Assembly (NCBI RefSeq): GCF_028714655.1
Contig: NZ_JAQTLY010000001.1
Coordinates: forward strand, 223,562 to 287,561
Origin: Sulfurimonas sp.
GTDB lineage: Bacteria; Campylobacterota; Campylobacteria; Campylobacterales; Sulfurimonadaceae
Reading direction: 5' to 3'
DNA length: 64,000 nt
This document shows, piece after piece, positions 44,167 to 53,969 of the stretch. The notes beneath the pieces were generated by a model. That model had not been told where the DNA came from, made no database searches, and worked only from the letters and a program-made list of their open reading frames with translations. Position 1 is the first letter of the stretch, and every line of letters starts with the position of its first letter. A program made the position numbers and the translations under genes.

Positions 44167-44351
44167 AACATAGTATATAGCCTATGTTAAATAAAATAAA
44201 TAAAATTAACATAGCTCAAAACCTATGTCAAAAAAATAGCAAAATTTACACACAGCTCAAAATACATGTCAAAAAAATAGAAAAACCTTTACATGTTCTT
44301 GATGATATGTAAAGAAAACTGCAAAATCTTTACATGTAGCCGATGATATGT
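44167..44351 (+). repeat. Five-unit array of imperfect dyads with 41-bp period
   Basis: Dyads of the form ACATR...YATGT begin at about 44167, 44208, 44250, 44291 and 44332, so the steps are 41, 42, 41 and 41 bases. Between them is a shared CAAAAAAATAGCAAAATTT-like spacer. The first pair has CTATGT arms and the last three ACATGT, so units have diverged stepwise. A 41-base unit cannot code in one frame. It lies between the Fic remnant and the convergent haem protein gene. Confidence 0.7.
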
Positions 44352-44370
44352 CAAAAAAAGTCAAATTATT

Positions 44371-44883
44371 TCACTGATAACGAATCTCTCTTAGCTTAGA
44401 TATTGACTCTTCGCTCCATTTAATGATGGTTTCTCTTTCGCTTTTTGTTAACCTAGCATCCCAATGTGCGATAATGTAGCGAAGCGGAGGCATATCGTTT
44501 TCGATAATAATCTCTCTTAAACTGTTTAAATCTTTTAGCGGAGTGTTATGAGAGATAAAAGGAAAATCTTTGCTCATATCTATATGTTTTTTAGCTTTTC
44601 TGATATCATAATCAATCATCTGTTTAAATCCCGGTATTTTATAGTACCAAGGAAATTTGGTCGAATCGCTATGACAGTCAAAACATTTTTTTTCCAAAAT
44701 AGGCTTTATATTTGCCAAATAAGAACTGTTGATTGCTTCATATAATGGCAGATTTTTATCAACAGTCATCTCTTTTTTTACAATATCAGAATTATCGTTT
44801 TCATGTGCTAACAACATGACAGGCAACAAAAATATCATTGAGACAACAAAGAGTTTAAAAGTTAAATGTTTTATAGTATGCAT
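44371..44883 (-). CDS. Periplasmic haem-binding (Haem_bd) protein
   Basis: The protein is 170 aa from the ATG at 44883, which has GGAGG 7 bases upstream; a TTG four codons earlier overlaps that site and is rejected. A Sec signal (VVSMIFLLPVMLLAHEN) is followed by the Haem_bd domain with KKCFDCHSDSTKFPWYY (one haem c site), NDMPPLRY and ARLTKSERETIIKW. It would be a monohaem periplasmic protein of unknown redox partner. Confidence 0.85.
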   Translation of the reverse strand: MHTIKHLTFKLFVVSMIFLLPVMLLAHENDNSDIVKKEMTVDKNLPLYEAINSSYLANIKPILEKKCFDCHSDSTKFPWYYKIPGFKQMIDYDIRKAKKHIDMSKDFPFISHNTPLKDLNSLREIIIENDMPPLRYIIAHWDARLTKSERETIIKWSEESISKLREIRYQ

Positions 44884-45040
44884 GACACCCTCCAAAAAAA
44901 GAAATTCGGTTTCAATAGTCGCATATATTTCATTAAATTGAGCATAAGCTGTTCTTGTTCAAATATTTGGTAACTACTTTGTACTCAGACAATTTAAATT
45001 TGATATAATTGTAGAAAAAATTAAGAGAAGAGAATAATTT

Positions 45041-45538
45041 ATGGAAAAAATCGAACCGATGACACTCTTTGGATATAACAAACTCCAAGCTGAAGTGAAG
45101 TATCTAAGAGAAGTTAGAAGACCGCAAATCGTAAAAGATATAGAAGAGGCATTGGGATACGGTGACTTAAAAGAGAATGCCGAGTATCATGCTGCAAAAG
45201 AGAACCAAAAACTCATAGATATAAGATTGGCTGAACTTGCCGAGCTTATCGGTTCTTCTAAAATCGTTGATCCAAGCGAACTTGAACACTCAAGAGTGAG
45301 CTTTGGTTCGACTGTTGTCATGGTAGATTTAGCTACGGATGAAGAGTCGACTTATACAATCGTCGGCGGATGCGAATCCAATCCGGATATGGGACTTATC
45401 TCGTTTAACTCTCCTTTGGCAAAACAGCTTCTAGGCAGAGAAGAGGGCGATGAGATAAAAGTACAGCTTCCAAACGGAACAAAAGAGTTTGAAGTAATTG
45501 AGATAAGATATCAGGAGATAGTATTTGAGTGCCATTAA
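45041..45538 (+). CDS. greA: Transcription elongation factor GreA
   Basis: The 165-aa protein rescues stalled RNA polymerase by stimulating transcript cleavage. The N-terminal coiled coil contains the acidic tip GDLKENAEYHAAKE (about 45-58), with the key acidic pair. The C-terminal domain (VMVDLATDEESTYTIVGGCE and SPLAKQLLGREEGDE) binds polymerase. It overlaps argC by 14 bases. Confidence 0.95.
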   Translation: MEKIEPMTLFGYNKLQAEVKYLREVRRPQIVKDIEEALGYGDLKENAEYHAAKENQKLIDIRLAELAELIGSSKIVDPSELEHSRVSFGSTVVMVDLATDEESTYTIVGGCESNPDMGLISFNSPLAKQLLGREEGDEIKVQLPNGTKEFEVIEIRYQEIVFECH

Positions 45539-46529
45539 TGTAGGTGTTATAGGTGCAAGCGGATACACGGGGCTTGAGCTTGTAAAAATTCTTATAAAAC
45601 ATCCAAAATTTAATCTCTCTTATGTTGCAAACACGGACGGCAATACGACTCTTGACAAGCTTCATCCCTCTTTAAATAAAGTTTGTGATTTAGAGGTTAA
45701 AAAAGCAGAGTTTGATGAGTGCGCCGCTAGTTGTGAACTCGTTTTTTTAGCACTTCCGCATCAAACAGCTATGGCTTATGTCAAACCTCTTATCGAAAAA
45801 GGTTTGAAAGTCGTTGACCTCTCGGCTGACTATAGACTGCCTCAAGATATTTATGAGGAGTTTTACTGTCCTCATACGGATACGAAAAACTTAGAACATG
45901 CCGTTTACGGCTTGCCTGAACTATTTGCCAAAGAGTTAAAAAGCGCAAAACTTGTCGCAAATCCCGGATGTTTTCCGACTTCGGCTATTTTGGGAGTTTT
46001 GCCGTTTATGAGCAGAAGAGTAAAACATACCCCGATTATCGTTGACTCAAAAACGGGCGTGAGCGGAGCGGGTAAAAAACTAAGCGATGTAACGCATTTT
46101 GTCAATGTAAACGACAACCTTTTTGCCTACAATCCGCTTATGCACAGACATGCACCGGAGATTGCGCATAAACTGGGAGTTGATTTTGACGAGGTTCATT
46201 TTGTTCCGCATTTATGTCCTTTAACAAGAGGAATGTTAAGCTCTGTATATATACAAGTAGAGGGCGATTTTGATGCATATGCCGTGCTTGAAGAGTTTTA
46301 CAAAGATGCAAAACATGTAAGAGTTAGCAAAAATCCCGTAGATATGAAAAATGTTGCAGGAACAAACTTTTGCGATATATATGTTAAGCGAAAAGGCAAT
46401 CTTCTCTTTGTCTCAAGTGCGATAGACAATCTTATGAGAGGCGCATCATCCGCAGCGGTTGCCAATGCAAACTTGATGATGGGCTTTGATGAAGATTTAG
46501 GCGTGCCGAACATAGCTTATGTCCCATGA
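45525..46529 (+). CDS. argC: N-acetyl-gamma-glutamyl-phosphate reductase
   Basis: The 334-aa arginine-pathway enzyme reduces N-acetylglutamyl phosphate. It has the NADP loop GVIGASGYTGLELV, the catalytic Cys in ANPGCFPTSAILGVLPF (about residue 149), DSKTGVSGAGKK, and HRHAPEIAHKLG with the catalytic His. Full length. It overlaps greA upstream and the lpxH-like gene downstream (11 bases). Confidence 0.95.
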   Translation: MSAINVGVIGASGYTGLELVKILIKHPKFNLSYVANTDGNTTLDKLHPSLNKVCDLEVKKAEFDECAASCELVFLALPHQTAMAYVKPLIEKGLKVVDLSADYRLPQDIYEEFYCPHTDTKNLEHAVYGLPELFAKELKSAKLVANPGCFPTSAILGVLPFMSRRVKHTPIIVDSKTGVSGAGKKLSDVTHFVNVNDNLFAYNPLMHRHAPEIAHKLGVDFDEVHFVPHLCPLTRGMLSSVYIQVEGDFDAYAVLEEFYKDAKHVRVSKNPVDMKNVAGTNFCDIYVKRKGNLLFVSSAIDNLMRGASSAAVANANLMMGFDEDLGVPNIAYVP

Positions 46530-47250
46530 GATAAAAAACGGTGCATTTGTCGTTGCAGATGCACACTACTCGCATAATCGTCCGCAATTTTTAGAGTTTT
46601 TAAAGAGTATTGCACTCAAAGAGTTAAATCCCTCACAGCTTATTTTGATGGGAGATATCTTTGATGCTCTCTTTGGAGAAATCCCTTACACCCACAAAAA
46701 AAATCAAGAGGCGATTAAACTTTTAAACGAGATATCCTTAATAGTAGAAGTTGTCTATTTAGAAGGAAATCACGATTTTAATTTAAAAAATATATTTCCG
46801 CATGTTAAGATTTTTCCTATCTCCTCTCAGCCCGTTGCATGCAGATTTGAAAATAAAACGGTTTTGCTTGCACATGGCGATATAGAGAGTGATTTGGGGT
46901 ATAAAATTTATTCATCGTTGATTAGAAATCCTTTAGTTTTGTCTGTTTTAAGGGTTGTCGACTCTTTGAGCGGACACTCTATCTTAAAACGCTTGGATTT
47001 GTATTTGGATAAAAAAGATGACTGCAAAGAGTTTATGGGATTGCAAAAATTTATGTCAGATAGATTGGATGAAAAGTATAAGTGCGACTACTTTGTCGAA
47101 GGACATTTTCATCAAAATAAAACTGTAAAATTAAAAAATTTCAGATATTTTAATTTAGGTGCTTTTGCTTGCAATCAAAGATACTTTATTGTAAAATCGA
47201 CACAAGATATAGAGTTTTTAGAAGAGAAAATTTTCTCAAAAGGGATTTAA
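46519..47250 (+). CDS. lpxH: UDP-2,3-diacylglucosamine diphosphatase-like metallophosphoesterase
   Basis: The protein is 243 aa with all calcineurin-type metal motifs: VADAHYSHNRP, MGDIFDALFG, EGNHDFN, LAHGDIE and VEGHFHQNK. LpxH hydrolyses UDP-diacylglucosamine to lipid X in lipid A synthesis. The first motif is DAH rather than the usual DxH with Leu, still a valid D-x-H. The symbol rests on family likeness. Overlap with argC and the 3-base gap to cheV suggest a shared transcript. Confidence 0.85.
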   Translation: MSHEIKNGAFVVADAHYSHNRPQFLEFLKSIALKELNPSQLILMGDIFDALFGEIPYTHKKNQEAIKLLNEISLIVEVVYLEGNHDFNLKNIFPHVKIFPISSQPVACRFENKTVLLAHGDIESDLGYKIYSSLIRNPLVLSVLRVVDSLSGHSILKRLDLYLDKKDDCKEFMGLQKFMSDRLDEKYKCDYFVEGHFHQNKTVKLKNFRYFNLGAFACNQRYFIVKSTQDIEFLEEKIFSKGI

Positions 47251-47253
47251 AGT

Positions 47254-48195
47254 ATGAATATAGAAGATTCATTAAAAGTTGGCTCAAATGAGATGGAGCT
47301 TGTAGATTTCCGTATTTTCAAACAAGAAAAAGGCGGGGTTTACGAGGGTATTTACGGAGTAAATGTATCAAAAGTCCGTGAAATAATTAAGCTGCCGAAA
47401 TTGACGGAACTTCCGGGTACGCCTGAGTTTATTGAGGGTATTTTTGATTTAAGAAGCATCGTTATACCTGTCGTTAATTTAGCAAAATGGATGAAAATCA
47501 GCGAGCCTGAGGGAGTTGAGAAAAATTCAAGAGTTGTAATTACGGAGTTTAACAATGTACTCATCGGTTTTATAGTTCATGAAGCAAAACGCATCAGAAG
47601 AGTAAGCTGGGCAGATATAGAACCGGCATCTTTTATGAGCAGCAGCACTTCTGCCGAAGGAAGCAAGATAACGGGTGTTACCAAAATAGAGGGCGACAAT
47701 GTTCTTCTTATCTTGGATTTGGAAAGCGTTGTTCAAGATCTCGGTCTTTATGAACCGGATACACAGTTTAATGTTACGGAGATTGAAAACTTTTCCGGTT
47801 TGGCTCTTGTTTTGGATGATAGTTCAACGGCAAGAAAGATTGTTAAAGAAGCGCTTATGAAAATGGGTTTTGATGTTCTTGAAGCAATGGACGGAGAAGA
47901 AGGTTTAGAAAAACTAAATGATCTCTATGAGTTGTACGGCGATAAAATATCTAAAAATTTAAAGATAATCGTCTCAGATGTCGAGATGCCTAGAATGGAC
48001 GGTTTCCATTTTGCCGCAAATGTCAAAGAAGACGGAAGATTCGGCAATATCCCAATTGTATTTAACTCTTCTATCAGTGATCATTTTAGTGAACTAAGAG
48101 GTGTTGAAGCCGGCGGTGAAGCTTATTTGGTTAAATTCCAAGCAAGTTCATTTTATAACGAAATAGCGCGAGTCGTTCGTGCACATATGAAGTAG
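47254..48195 (+). CDS. cheV: Chemotaxis protein CheV
   Basis: The protein is 313 aa. A CheW-like coupling domain (about 15-165; IYGVNVSKVREIIKLPKLTE, GIFDLRSIVIPVVNLA) is joined to a receiver (about 180-313) with LVLDDSSTARKIV and the phospho-acceptor Asp in IIVSDVEMPRMDGF. CheV couples receptors to CheA and may act as a phosphate sink. It is first of cheV-cheAY-cheW, the Campylobacter order. Confidence 0.95.
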   Translation: MNIEDSLKVGSNEMELVDFRIFKQEKGGVYEGIYGVNVSKVREIIKLPKLTELPGTPEFIEGIFDLRSIVIPVVNLAKWMKISEPEGVEKNSRVVITEFNNVLIGFIVHEAKRIRRVSWADIEPASFMSSSTSAEGSKITGVTKIEGDNVLLILDLESVVQDLGLYEPDTQFNVTEIENFSGLALVLDDSSTARKIVKEALMKMGFDVLEAMDGEEGLEKLNDLYELYGDKISKNLKIIVSDVEMPRMDGFHFAANVKEDGRFGNIPIVFNSSISDHFSELRGVEAGGEAYLVKFQASSFYNEIARVVRAHMK

Positions 48196-48205
48196 GAGTA
48201 TAAGT

Positions 48206-50596
48206 ATGGATGAATTTCAAGAGATATTACAAGATTTTTTGGTTGAATCTTTCGAGTTGATTGAACAGCTGGATCAAGACTTGGTAGAGTTAGAGACCAG
48301 ACCTGACGATTTAGAACTTTTAAACAGAATATTTCGTGTTGCACATACGGTAAAAGGCGCTTCGTCATTCTTGAATTTTGATGTTTTAACACATTTGACT
48401 CACCATATGGAAGATGTTTTAAACAGAGCAAGACACGGCGAGTTGGTAATTACTCCTGATATTATGGATGTTATTTTAGAGTCAATTGACCTTATGAAAA
48501 CGCTTTTAAATATTATCCGCGATACAAGCGCGGACGGTGGAGTTGATGTATCTTCTTGTGTTGCCAGACTTGACAGATGCGTAGGAGGAAGCGGAGAGAT
48601 TAAAACTCCTCTGTCTCAAGCGGCTCCAAAAGTTGAAGAAGAAGAACCTGAAATCGAGTTTGTAGATGCAGAAGATGAGATTGACTATGAAAATATGGGT
48701 GCGGATGAGCTAGAAGCAGAGATAGAGAGACTTCTAAACCAGAGACAGGCTGAAGACAAAGTCAAAAGAGCGGCTAAAAAGGGAAGCAGTGCTTCTTCAT
48801 CTGAGCCGGAAGAAGAGTTTTCGGAAGAGGATTATGAGCCGACTATAAAAGTTCCTATGACGGTAAATCCGACTCCTAAACCGGCTTCAATTAGAGATAG
48901 TTCAGACTCTGATGATGCCAGAGCTGCGGCACCTGCTAAAAAACAGCAGGTTGTTGAACAGACAATCCGTGTTGATGTTAAAAGACTTGACCATCTTATG
49001 AACCTTATCGGAGAGCTTGTTCTTGCTAAAAACAGACTTATTAAAATCAACGATGATGTTGAAGAGCGATATGAGGGTGAGGGATTTCTTGAGGAGTTAA
49101 ACCAAGTAGTATCTATCGTATCTCTTGTTACGACCGACCTTCAAATAGCGGTTATGAAAACAAGAATGCTTCCAATCGGCAAGGTATTTAACAAGTTTCC
49201 GAGAATGATTCGTGATTTAAGCAGGGAATTGAACAAAAAAATAGAGCTTGAAATATTCGGTGAAGAGACGGAGCTTGATAAATCTATCGTTGAAGAAGTG
49301 GGAGATCCGCTAGTTCACATTATCAGAAATTCATGCGACCATGGAATAGAGATACCTAAGATTCGTGCAGAGCAGGGTAAAAATGAAACCGGAACAATTA
49401 AGCTAAAAGCATATAACGAGGGAAATCAAATCGTTATTCAAATAGACGATGACGGGAAGGGTCTTGATGCAGATATGCTCAAGAGAAAATCCTTAGAAAA
49501 AGGTCTTATTACTCAAAAAGAGTCGGACAATATGAGTGACAAAGAGGCGTTTACTCTTATATTTAAACCGGGCTTTTCAACGGCAGCTACTGTAACCAAT
49601 GTCTCAGGGCGCGGTGTGGGTATGGATGTCGTAAAAACAAACATCGAGAAGTTAAACGGAATTATTGATATCGACAGCGAAGTCGGAATCGGAACATCGA
49701 TGAAGCTTAAAATCCCACTGACTTTAGCTATTATCCAAGCACTTTTGGTAGGTGTTCAAGAGGAACATTACGCTATTCCGCTGGCTTCGGTTTTAGAGAC
49801 TGTTAGAATCTCTAAAGATGAAGTTTATACGGTTGAGGGTCGTTCGGTTATGAGATTGCGCGAGGATGTTCTTCCTCTTGTCCATATCGGAGATATTTTT
49901 GAAGTTGAGCGCATTTTAGACTCTAGTGAGTATGCATATGTCGTTGTTCTTGGTTTGGGCACAAGCAAACTAGGGCTTATCGTAGATACATTGGTAGGGC
50001 AAGAAGAGATAGTTATCAAATCTCTCGGAGAGTTCTTAAAAGGCATAGAAGGTATTGCGGGAGCTACAATACGCGGCGACGGCGGGGTAACGCTTATCGT
50101 TGATGTTATAGCTATTATGGATATGTCAAAACGCGTTAAAACAAAAGCGCTAAAAGACACTACATCGGATGCGGCGATGTCAACGCGTGAAAAAACAAAA
50201 GCAAGTGATTATACGGTTATGATAGTTGACGACTCTAAAACGGATAGAACTATTATGAGAAAAGCTCTTGAGCCGCTTGGGATAACTTTGGTTGAGGCAG
50301 GCGACGGACAAGAGGCACTGAGTATTTTGAAACAGGGTGATTACAATTTCGATGCGATGCTCGTAGATATAGAGATGCCTAGAATGGACGGATATTCTTT
50401 GGCAATTGAGATTAAAAAATATAATCGTTATAAAAATTTACCTTTGATTGCCGTAACATCCCGTACCGGTAAATCCGATCGTATGCGCGGCGTAGAATCC
50501 GGAATGGTAGAATATATAACAAAACCATACTCTGCTGATTATTTGGCTAGCGTGGTTCAAAGAAATATAAACTTTAAATCGGAGTTTTTAAGATGA
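48206..50596 (+). CDS. cheA: Chemotaxis histidine kinase CheA with C-terminal receiver (CheAY)
   Basis: The protein is 796 aa. The HPt domain (1-110) has the phospho-accepting His in VAHTVKGASSFLNF. An acidic linker (about 145-250) follows, then dimerisation (VDVKRLDHLMNLIGELVLAK), the ATPase (HIIRNSCDHGIE, DDDGKGLD, GRGVGMDVVKTNIE), a CheW-like domain (about 510-645) and a receiver (about 670-796; MIVDDSKTDRT, AMLVDIEMPRMDGY). The extra receiver is usual in Campylobacterota. The separate P2 CheY-binding domain is not obvious. Confidence 0.95.
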   Translation: MDEFQEILQDFLVESFELIEQLDQDLVELETRPDDLELLNRIFRVAHTVKGASSFLNFDVLTHLTHHMEDVLNRARHGELVITPDIMDVILESIDLMKTLLNIIRDTSADGGVDVSSCVARLDRCVGGSGEIKTPLSQAAPKVEEEEPEIEFVDAEDEIDYENMGADELEAEIERLLNQRQAEDKVKRAAKKGSSASSSEPEEEFSEEDYEPTIKVPMTVNPTPKPASIRDSSDSDDARAAAPAKKQQVVEQTIRVDVKRLDHLMNLIGELVLAKNRLIKINDDVEERYEGEGFLEELNQVVSIVSLVTTDLQIAVMKTRMLPIGKVFNKFPRMIRDLSRELNKKIELEIFGEETELDKSIVEEVGDPLVHIIRNSCDHGIEIPKIRAEQGKNETGTIKLKAYNEGNQIVIQIDDDGKGLDADMLKRKSLEKGLITQKESDNMSDKEAFTLIFKPGFSTAATVTNVSGRGVGMDVVKTNIEKLNGIIDIDSEVGIGTSMKLKIPLTLAIIQALLVGVQEEHYAIPLASVLETVRISKDEVYTVEGRSVMRLREDVLPLVHIGDIFEVERILDSSEYAYVVVLGLGTSKLGLIVDTLVGQEEIVIKSLGEFLKGIEGIAGATIRGDGGVTLIVDVIAIMDMSKRVKTKALKDTTSDAAMSTREKTKASDYTVMIVDDSKTDRTIMRKALEPLGITLVEAGDGQEALSILKQGDYNFDAMLVDIEMPRMDGYSLAIEIKKYNRYKNLPLIAVTSRTGKSDRMRGVESGMVEYITKPYSADYLASVVQRNINFKSEFLR

Positions 50597-51087
50597 GTGA
50601 TAAATTAAAGCAAGTAATCAGCAAACAAAGAAAACATGAAGAAGATAGTTTAAAACGCTCTGATGATATAGTTCAGTTGGTTGGATTTGTCATAGGGGAT
50701 GAAGAGTATGCGGTTCCGATTTTAGCTATTCAAGAGATTATTAAACCGTTTCCGTGGACGAGAGTTCCTCAAGTTCCAAAGTATGTCGTAGGCGTTTTTA
50801 ATATGCGCGGCGCCGTTATACCTCTTATAGATCTTCGTTTAAAATTTGGACTCAGTCCAAAAAAACATAATGAAGAGACAAGATTTATAGTTATGAGACA
50901 CGGAGACGATATTGCAGGATTTGTAATCGATAGACTTACGATGGCTATTAGAATCAGCAAATCAAAAATCGGACCTGCACCTGAAACTGCTAACGGCGAT
51001 GATACCGCAATTGACGGTGTCGGAAAACAAGAAGATAGAATTATAACTATCCTTAAAGTAAATAAGCTTTTAGAGAGAGATTTTTAA
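50593..51087 (+). CDS. cheW: Chemotaxis coupling protein CheW
   Basis: This 164-aa single CheW domain (LVGFVIGDEEYAVPILAIQE, PKYVVGVFNMRGAVIPLIDL, VIDRLTMAIRI) has an N-terminal charged extension. It links receptors such as the CZB protein at 17-19 kb to CheAY. It overlaps cheAY by 4 bases. Confidence 0.95.
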   Translation: MSDKLKQVISKQRKHEEDSLKRSDDIVQLVGFVIGDEEYAVPILAIQEIIKPFPWTRVPQVPKYVVGVFNMRGAVIPLIDLRLKFGLSPKKHNEETRFIVMRHGDDIAGFVIDRLTMAIRISKSKIGPAPETANGDDTAIDGVGKQEDRIITILKVNKLLERDF

Positions 51088-51097
51088 CCTCACTGAT

Positions 51098-52222
51098 ATG
51101 AATAACTCATCTTTAGATATTATACTTATCGGCGATAAGCTCTCCTTAAAATTTAAAGGAGAGCTTACTCTTTATAACCTCACAAAACATAAAAAAAGAA
51201 CAGACTCTTTAGATTTAAGTAAAGTTCGCAATATTGTTATAGACCTATCGGAACTAAGCTTTTTGGATAGTGCCGCTTCTATTTTTATAAATAATTTACA
51301 AAACCGGCTTTCTTTAAATAGCGCTTTGCAAGTAGAGCTTTTTTGCGACAATACGGAAGTTTTGGATATGCTTGAGTTAGTTAGGGAGCAGAAATTAAAC
51401 TGTGGAGAAATTTCACATCGCAGAAAAAGAGGTTTTCTGGAAAAACTTGGTGAAAATACATATAAAAATTATATTAGTTTTTTATCTTTTATGTCGTTTA
51501 TGGGTGAACTTTTTGCAAATAAAATGCACTATATCGAGTCCTATAAAAATATAAGATACAAAGAGATAGCTTTTGAGATAAATGAGTGTGCAATAAAAGC
51601 ATTCGGCATTGTAGCACTGACTAGTTTTTTGATAGGTTTGGTTGTAGCCTATCAATCGGCATATCAGCTTAAATTGTACGGTGCAAATATATTTATCGTG
51701 GATATGTTGGGTATATCGGTTTTAAGAGAGCTTTCACCGCTGATTACGGCGATAGTCATAGCAGGCAGAAGCGGCTCGGCATTTACCGCACAAATAGGCG
51801 CTATGAAGATAACTCAAGAGCTTGACGCTATGCAGACGATGGGTTTTGATCCATATAAATTTTTAGTTATTCCTAAAATTGCCGCACTTATGATTACTCT
51901 TCCCATACTTATTTTTATATCCGATATTATGGCAGTTATCGGCGGAATTGTTGTCGCAAATTTGGATTTGGGTATTACGGTCGATATGTTTTTGGATAGA
52001 TTTTCAAATGTTGTCGGCGTCAAACACTTTGTAGTAGGAATTGTAAAGGGACCATTCTTCGCCTTTTTAATCGCATCTATAGCAATATACAGAGGTTTAT
52101 TGGTAAGAGACGATACTCAAAGCATAGGGTTTAATACGACAAAAAGCGTAGTAGAATCTATTTTTGCGGTTATTATATGTGATGCAGTTTTCTCGATTGC
52201 TTTTACAAATTTGGGGATATAA
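51098..52222 (+). CDS. mlaE: MlaE-type lipid ABC transporter permease with N-terminal STAS domain
   Basis: The protein is 374 aa. Residues 1-100 form a STAS-like domain (LSKVRNIVIDLSELSFLDSA), normally a separate protein (MlaB) in E. coli. The MlaE permease follows with VALTSFLIGLVVAYQSAYQL, ELSPLITAIVIAGRSGSAFT and MKITQELDAMQTMGFDPYKF and about five membrane helices. It would move phospholipids at the inner membrane to keep outer-membrane asymmetry. It overlaps the ATPase gene by one base. Confidence 0.92.
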   Translation: MNNSSLDIILIGDKLSLKFKGELTLYNLTKHKKRTDSLDLSKVRNIVIDLSELSFLDSAASIFINNLQNRLSLNSALQVELFCDNTEVLDMLELVREQKLNCGEISHRRKRGFLEKLGENTYKNYISFLSFMSFMGELFANKMHYIESYKNIRYKEIAFEINECAIKAFGIVALTSFLIGLVVAYQSAYQLKLYGANIFIVDMLGISVLRELSPLITAIVIAGRSGSAFTAQIGAMKITQELDAMQTMGFDPYKFLVIPKIAALMITLPILIFISDIMAVIGGIVVANLDLGITVDMFLDRFSNVVGVKHFVVGIVKGPFFAFLIASIAIYRGLLVRDDTQSIGFNTTKSVVESIFAVIICDAVFSIAFTNLGI

Positions 52223-53013
52223 TGAATAATATTATTGAAGTAAAAGATGTAAAAACACTCTTTGATAACAGAATTATTCACGACGGAATTAGTATGAGTG
52301 TTCCAAAGGGAAGTATTTACGGACTTTTAGGTCCGAGCGGATGCGGTAAAACAACTCTTTTAAGAGAGATGGTAATGCTTCAAAAAATTGACGGCGGTGA
52401 TATTGAAATACTCGGGCATAAAATCAATAACATTCAATATGAAGATGCTATGTGGCTTAGAAAAAAGTGGGGTGTTTTATTTCAATCGGGAGCGCTCTTT
52501 TCATCATTGAGCCTAAAAGAAAATATAGCTCTTCCGCTTGTAGAGTATAGCGATTTATCTAAAGAGATGATTAATGAGATAGTAGCATTTAAGATAAGCA
52601 TTGTCGGTTTGAAGGCAAGCGATGCCAATCTATATCCGTCTCAAATAAGCGGCGGAATGAAAAAAAAAGCAGCTTTGGCTCGCTCACTTGCTATGGATCC
52701 CAAACTTCTATTTTTGGATGAGCCGACAAGCGGATTAGACCCGATTTCTGCCAGAGAATTTGATGCTTTGATATTAAAACTTCGCGAGTTGCTGGATCTG
52801 ACGATTGTTATGGTTTCACATGATTTAAAGTCAATTTACGATACTGTAGATAAAGTTGCAATTATGGATAATAAAAAAGTAGTGTATGAGGGTAATTTAG
52901 ATAATATATTTAGTATTGAAAATGAGTTTATAAAGACTTTTTTTCATGGAAATCAAAATTATGTGACAACGCAGAATACTGGTTATATAAAAGAGAAAAG
53001 AAGTTATGAATAA
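52222..53013 (+). CDS. mlaF: MlaF-type ABC transporter ATPase
   Basis: The 263-aa protein has Walker A LLGPSGCGKTTLLREM (about 33-48), Q-loop LFQSGALFSSLS, signature ISGGMKKKAALARSLAMDP and Walker B LLFLDEPTSGLDP, all intact. The GALFSSLS segment is typical of MlaF. It works with the permease before it. The C-terminal tail after residue 240 is longer than usual and overlaps the mlaD start by 8 bases. Confidence 0.93.
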   Translation: MNNIIEVKDVKTLFDNRIIHDGISMSVPKGSIYGLLGPSGCGKTTLLREMVMLQKIDGGDIEILGHKINNIQYEDAMWLRKKWGVLFQSGALFSSLSLKENIALPLVEYSDLSKEMINEIVAFKISIVGLKASDANLYPSQISGGMKKKAALARSLAMDPKLLFLDEPTSGLDPISAREFDALILKLRELLDLTIVMVSHDLKSIYDTVDKVAIMDNKKVVYEGNLDNIFSIENEFIKTFFHGNQNYVTTQNTGYIKEKRSYE

Positions 53014-53968
53014 TAGAGTAAATTATAGTTTGGTCGGCTTTTTAGTGCTTTTTGCATTAGCGGCGATGATGGGATTTGGCTACTGGCTTTTAAAACCGTC
53101 CAAAGAAGTTGAGATGAAAATATATGCTATATACTTTGACGAGTCGGTTTTAGGTTTAAATTTGGATGCACCGGTAAAATACAGAGGGATAAATGTCGGT
53201 AAAGTTACGGCACTTAATATTAACCCAAAAAATTCGGAACAGGTTGAAATTTTAATAAGCGTTTTAAAAACCACTCCGATAAAAGCATCCACGGTTGCAC
53301 AGCTTACTTCGCAAGGAATTACGGGACTTAGTTATATAAATTTAAGTTTCGGTGACGGGAATGCTCCGTTTCTTGAAAGAAAAAAAGGAGAAGATTATCC
53401 CGTTATAAAAACAATTCCCTCACTGCTTATAAAACTTGAAAATACATTCGGAGATGTTACTTATAATCTATCAGAGACGCTGCAAAGGACAAGAGAGTTG
53501 CTAAAAGAGGAGAATCAGGCGGAATTTTCTTTGTTATTAAAAAACAGCGCTGCTTTTGTCTCTAAGATGAATCAAATACTGGATGATGAAACCATTATAA
53601 ATGTAAAAGAGACTATAAAAAATATTAATAACGCTTCTAAAAAAATAGATGAGATGATGCCTCGTGTTGAGAAATTGATAGATAACAGTATCGGGTGGGA
53701 AAATAATATATCCGCTTCTTTTGGCTCAATAGTGAAAAGCTATGGGGGAATTGCAGGCTCTATGAATACATTCAAAGAAGCATTGCAAAGCGGTGATTTT
53801 AATCTAAGAGAGATGAGCAGCGATCTTTTACCTACTATGAACAACACGCTTTTTGAGATGCAGAATTTAATTATAAAAATAGAAGACACTCTCGATAAAC
53901 ATGACAGAAGCCCGAGTGATATTATATTTATGAAAGAACAAATTAAAAAAGGTCCGGGAGAGAAATAA
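53006..53968 (+). CDS. mlaD: MlaD/MCE-domain lipid-binding protein
   Basis: The protein is 320 aa. A single N-terminal membrane helix (LVGFLVLFALAAMMGFGYWL) precedes the MCE domain (about 40-115: YFDESVLGLNLDAPVKYRGI, NVGKVTALNINPK, LTSQGITGLSYINLSFGDG). A long helical C-terminal part (about 130-310) is larger than in E. coli MlaD and could form a tunnel, as in MCE proteins such as PqiB or LetB. It faces the periplasm and receives lipid from the ABC core. Confidence 0.92.
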   Translation: MNNRVNYSLVGFLVLFALAAMMGFGYWLLKPSKEVEMKIYAIYFDESVLGLNLDAPVKYRGINVGKVTALNINPKNSEQVEILISVLKTTPIKASTVAQLTSQGITGLSYINLSFGDGNAPFLERKKGEDYPVIKTIPSLLIKLENTFGDVTYNLSETLQRTRELLKEENQAEFSLLLKNSAAFVSKMNQILDDETIINVKETIKNINNASKKIDEMMPRVEKLIDNSIGWENNISASFGSIVKSYGGIAGSMNTFKEALQSGDFNLREMSSDLLPTMNNTLFEMQNLIIKIEDTLDKHDRSPSDIIFMKEQIKKGPGEK

Positions 53969-53969
53969 G

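Noticed and set aside
44167..44351. Possible CRISPR array
   Set aside because: The repeats are diverged, spacers are as similar to each other as the repeats, and there are no cas genes.
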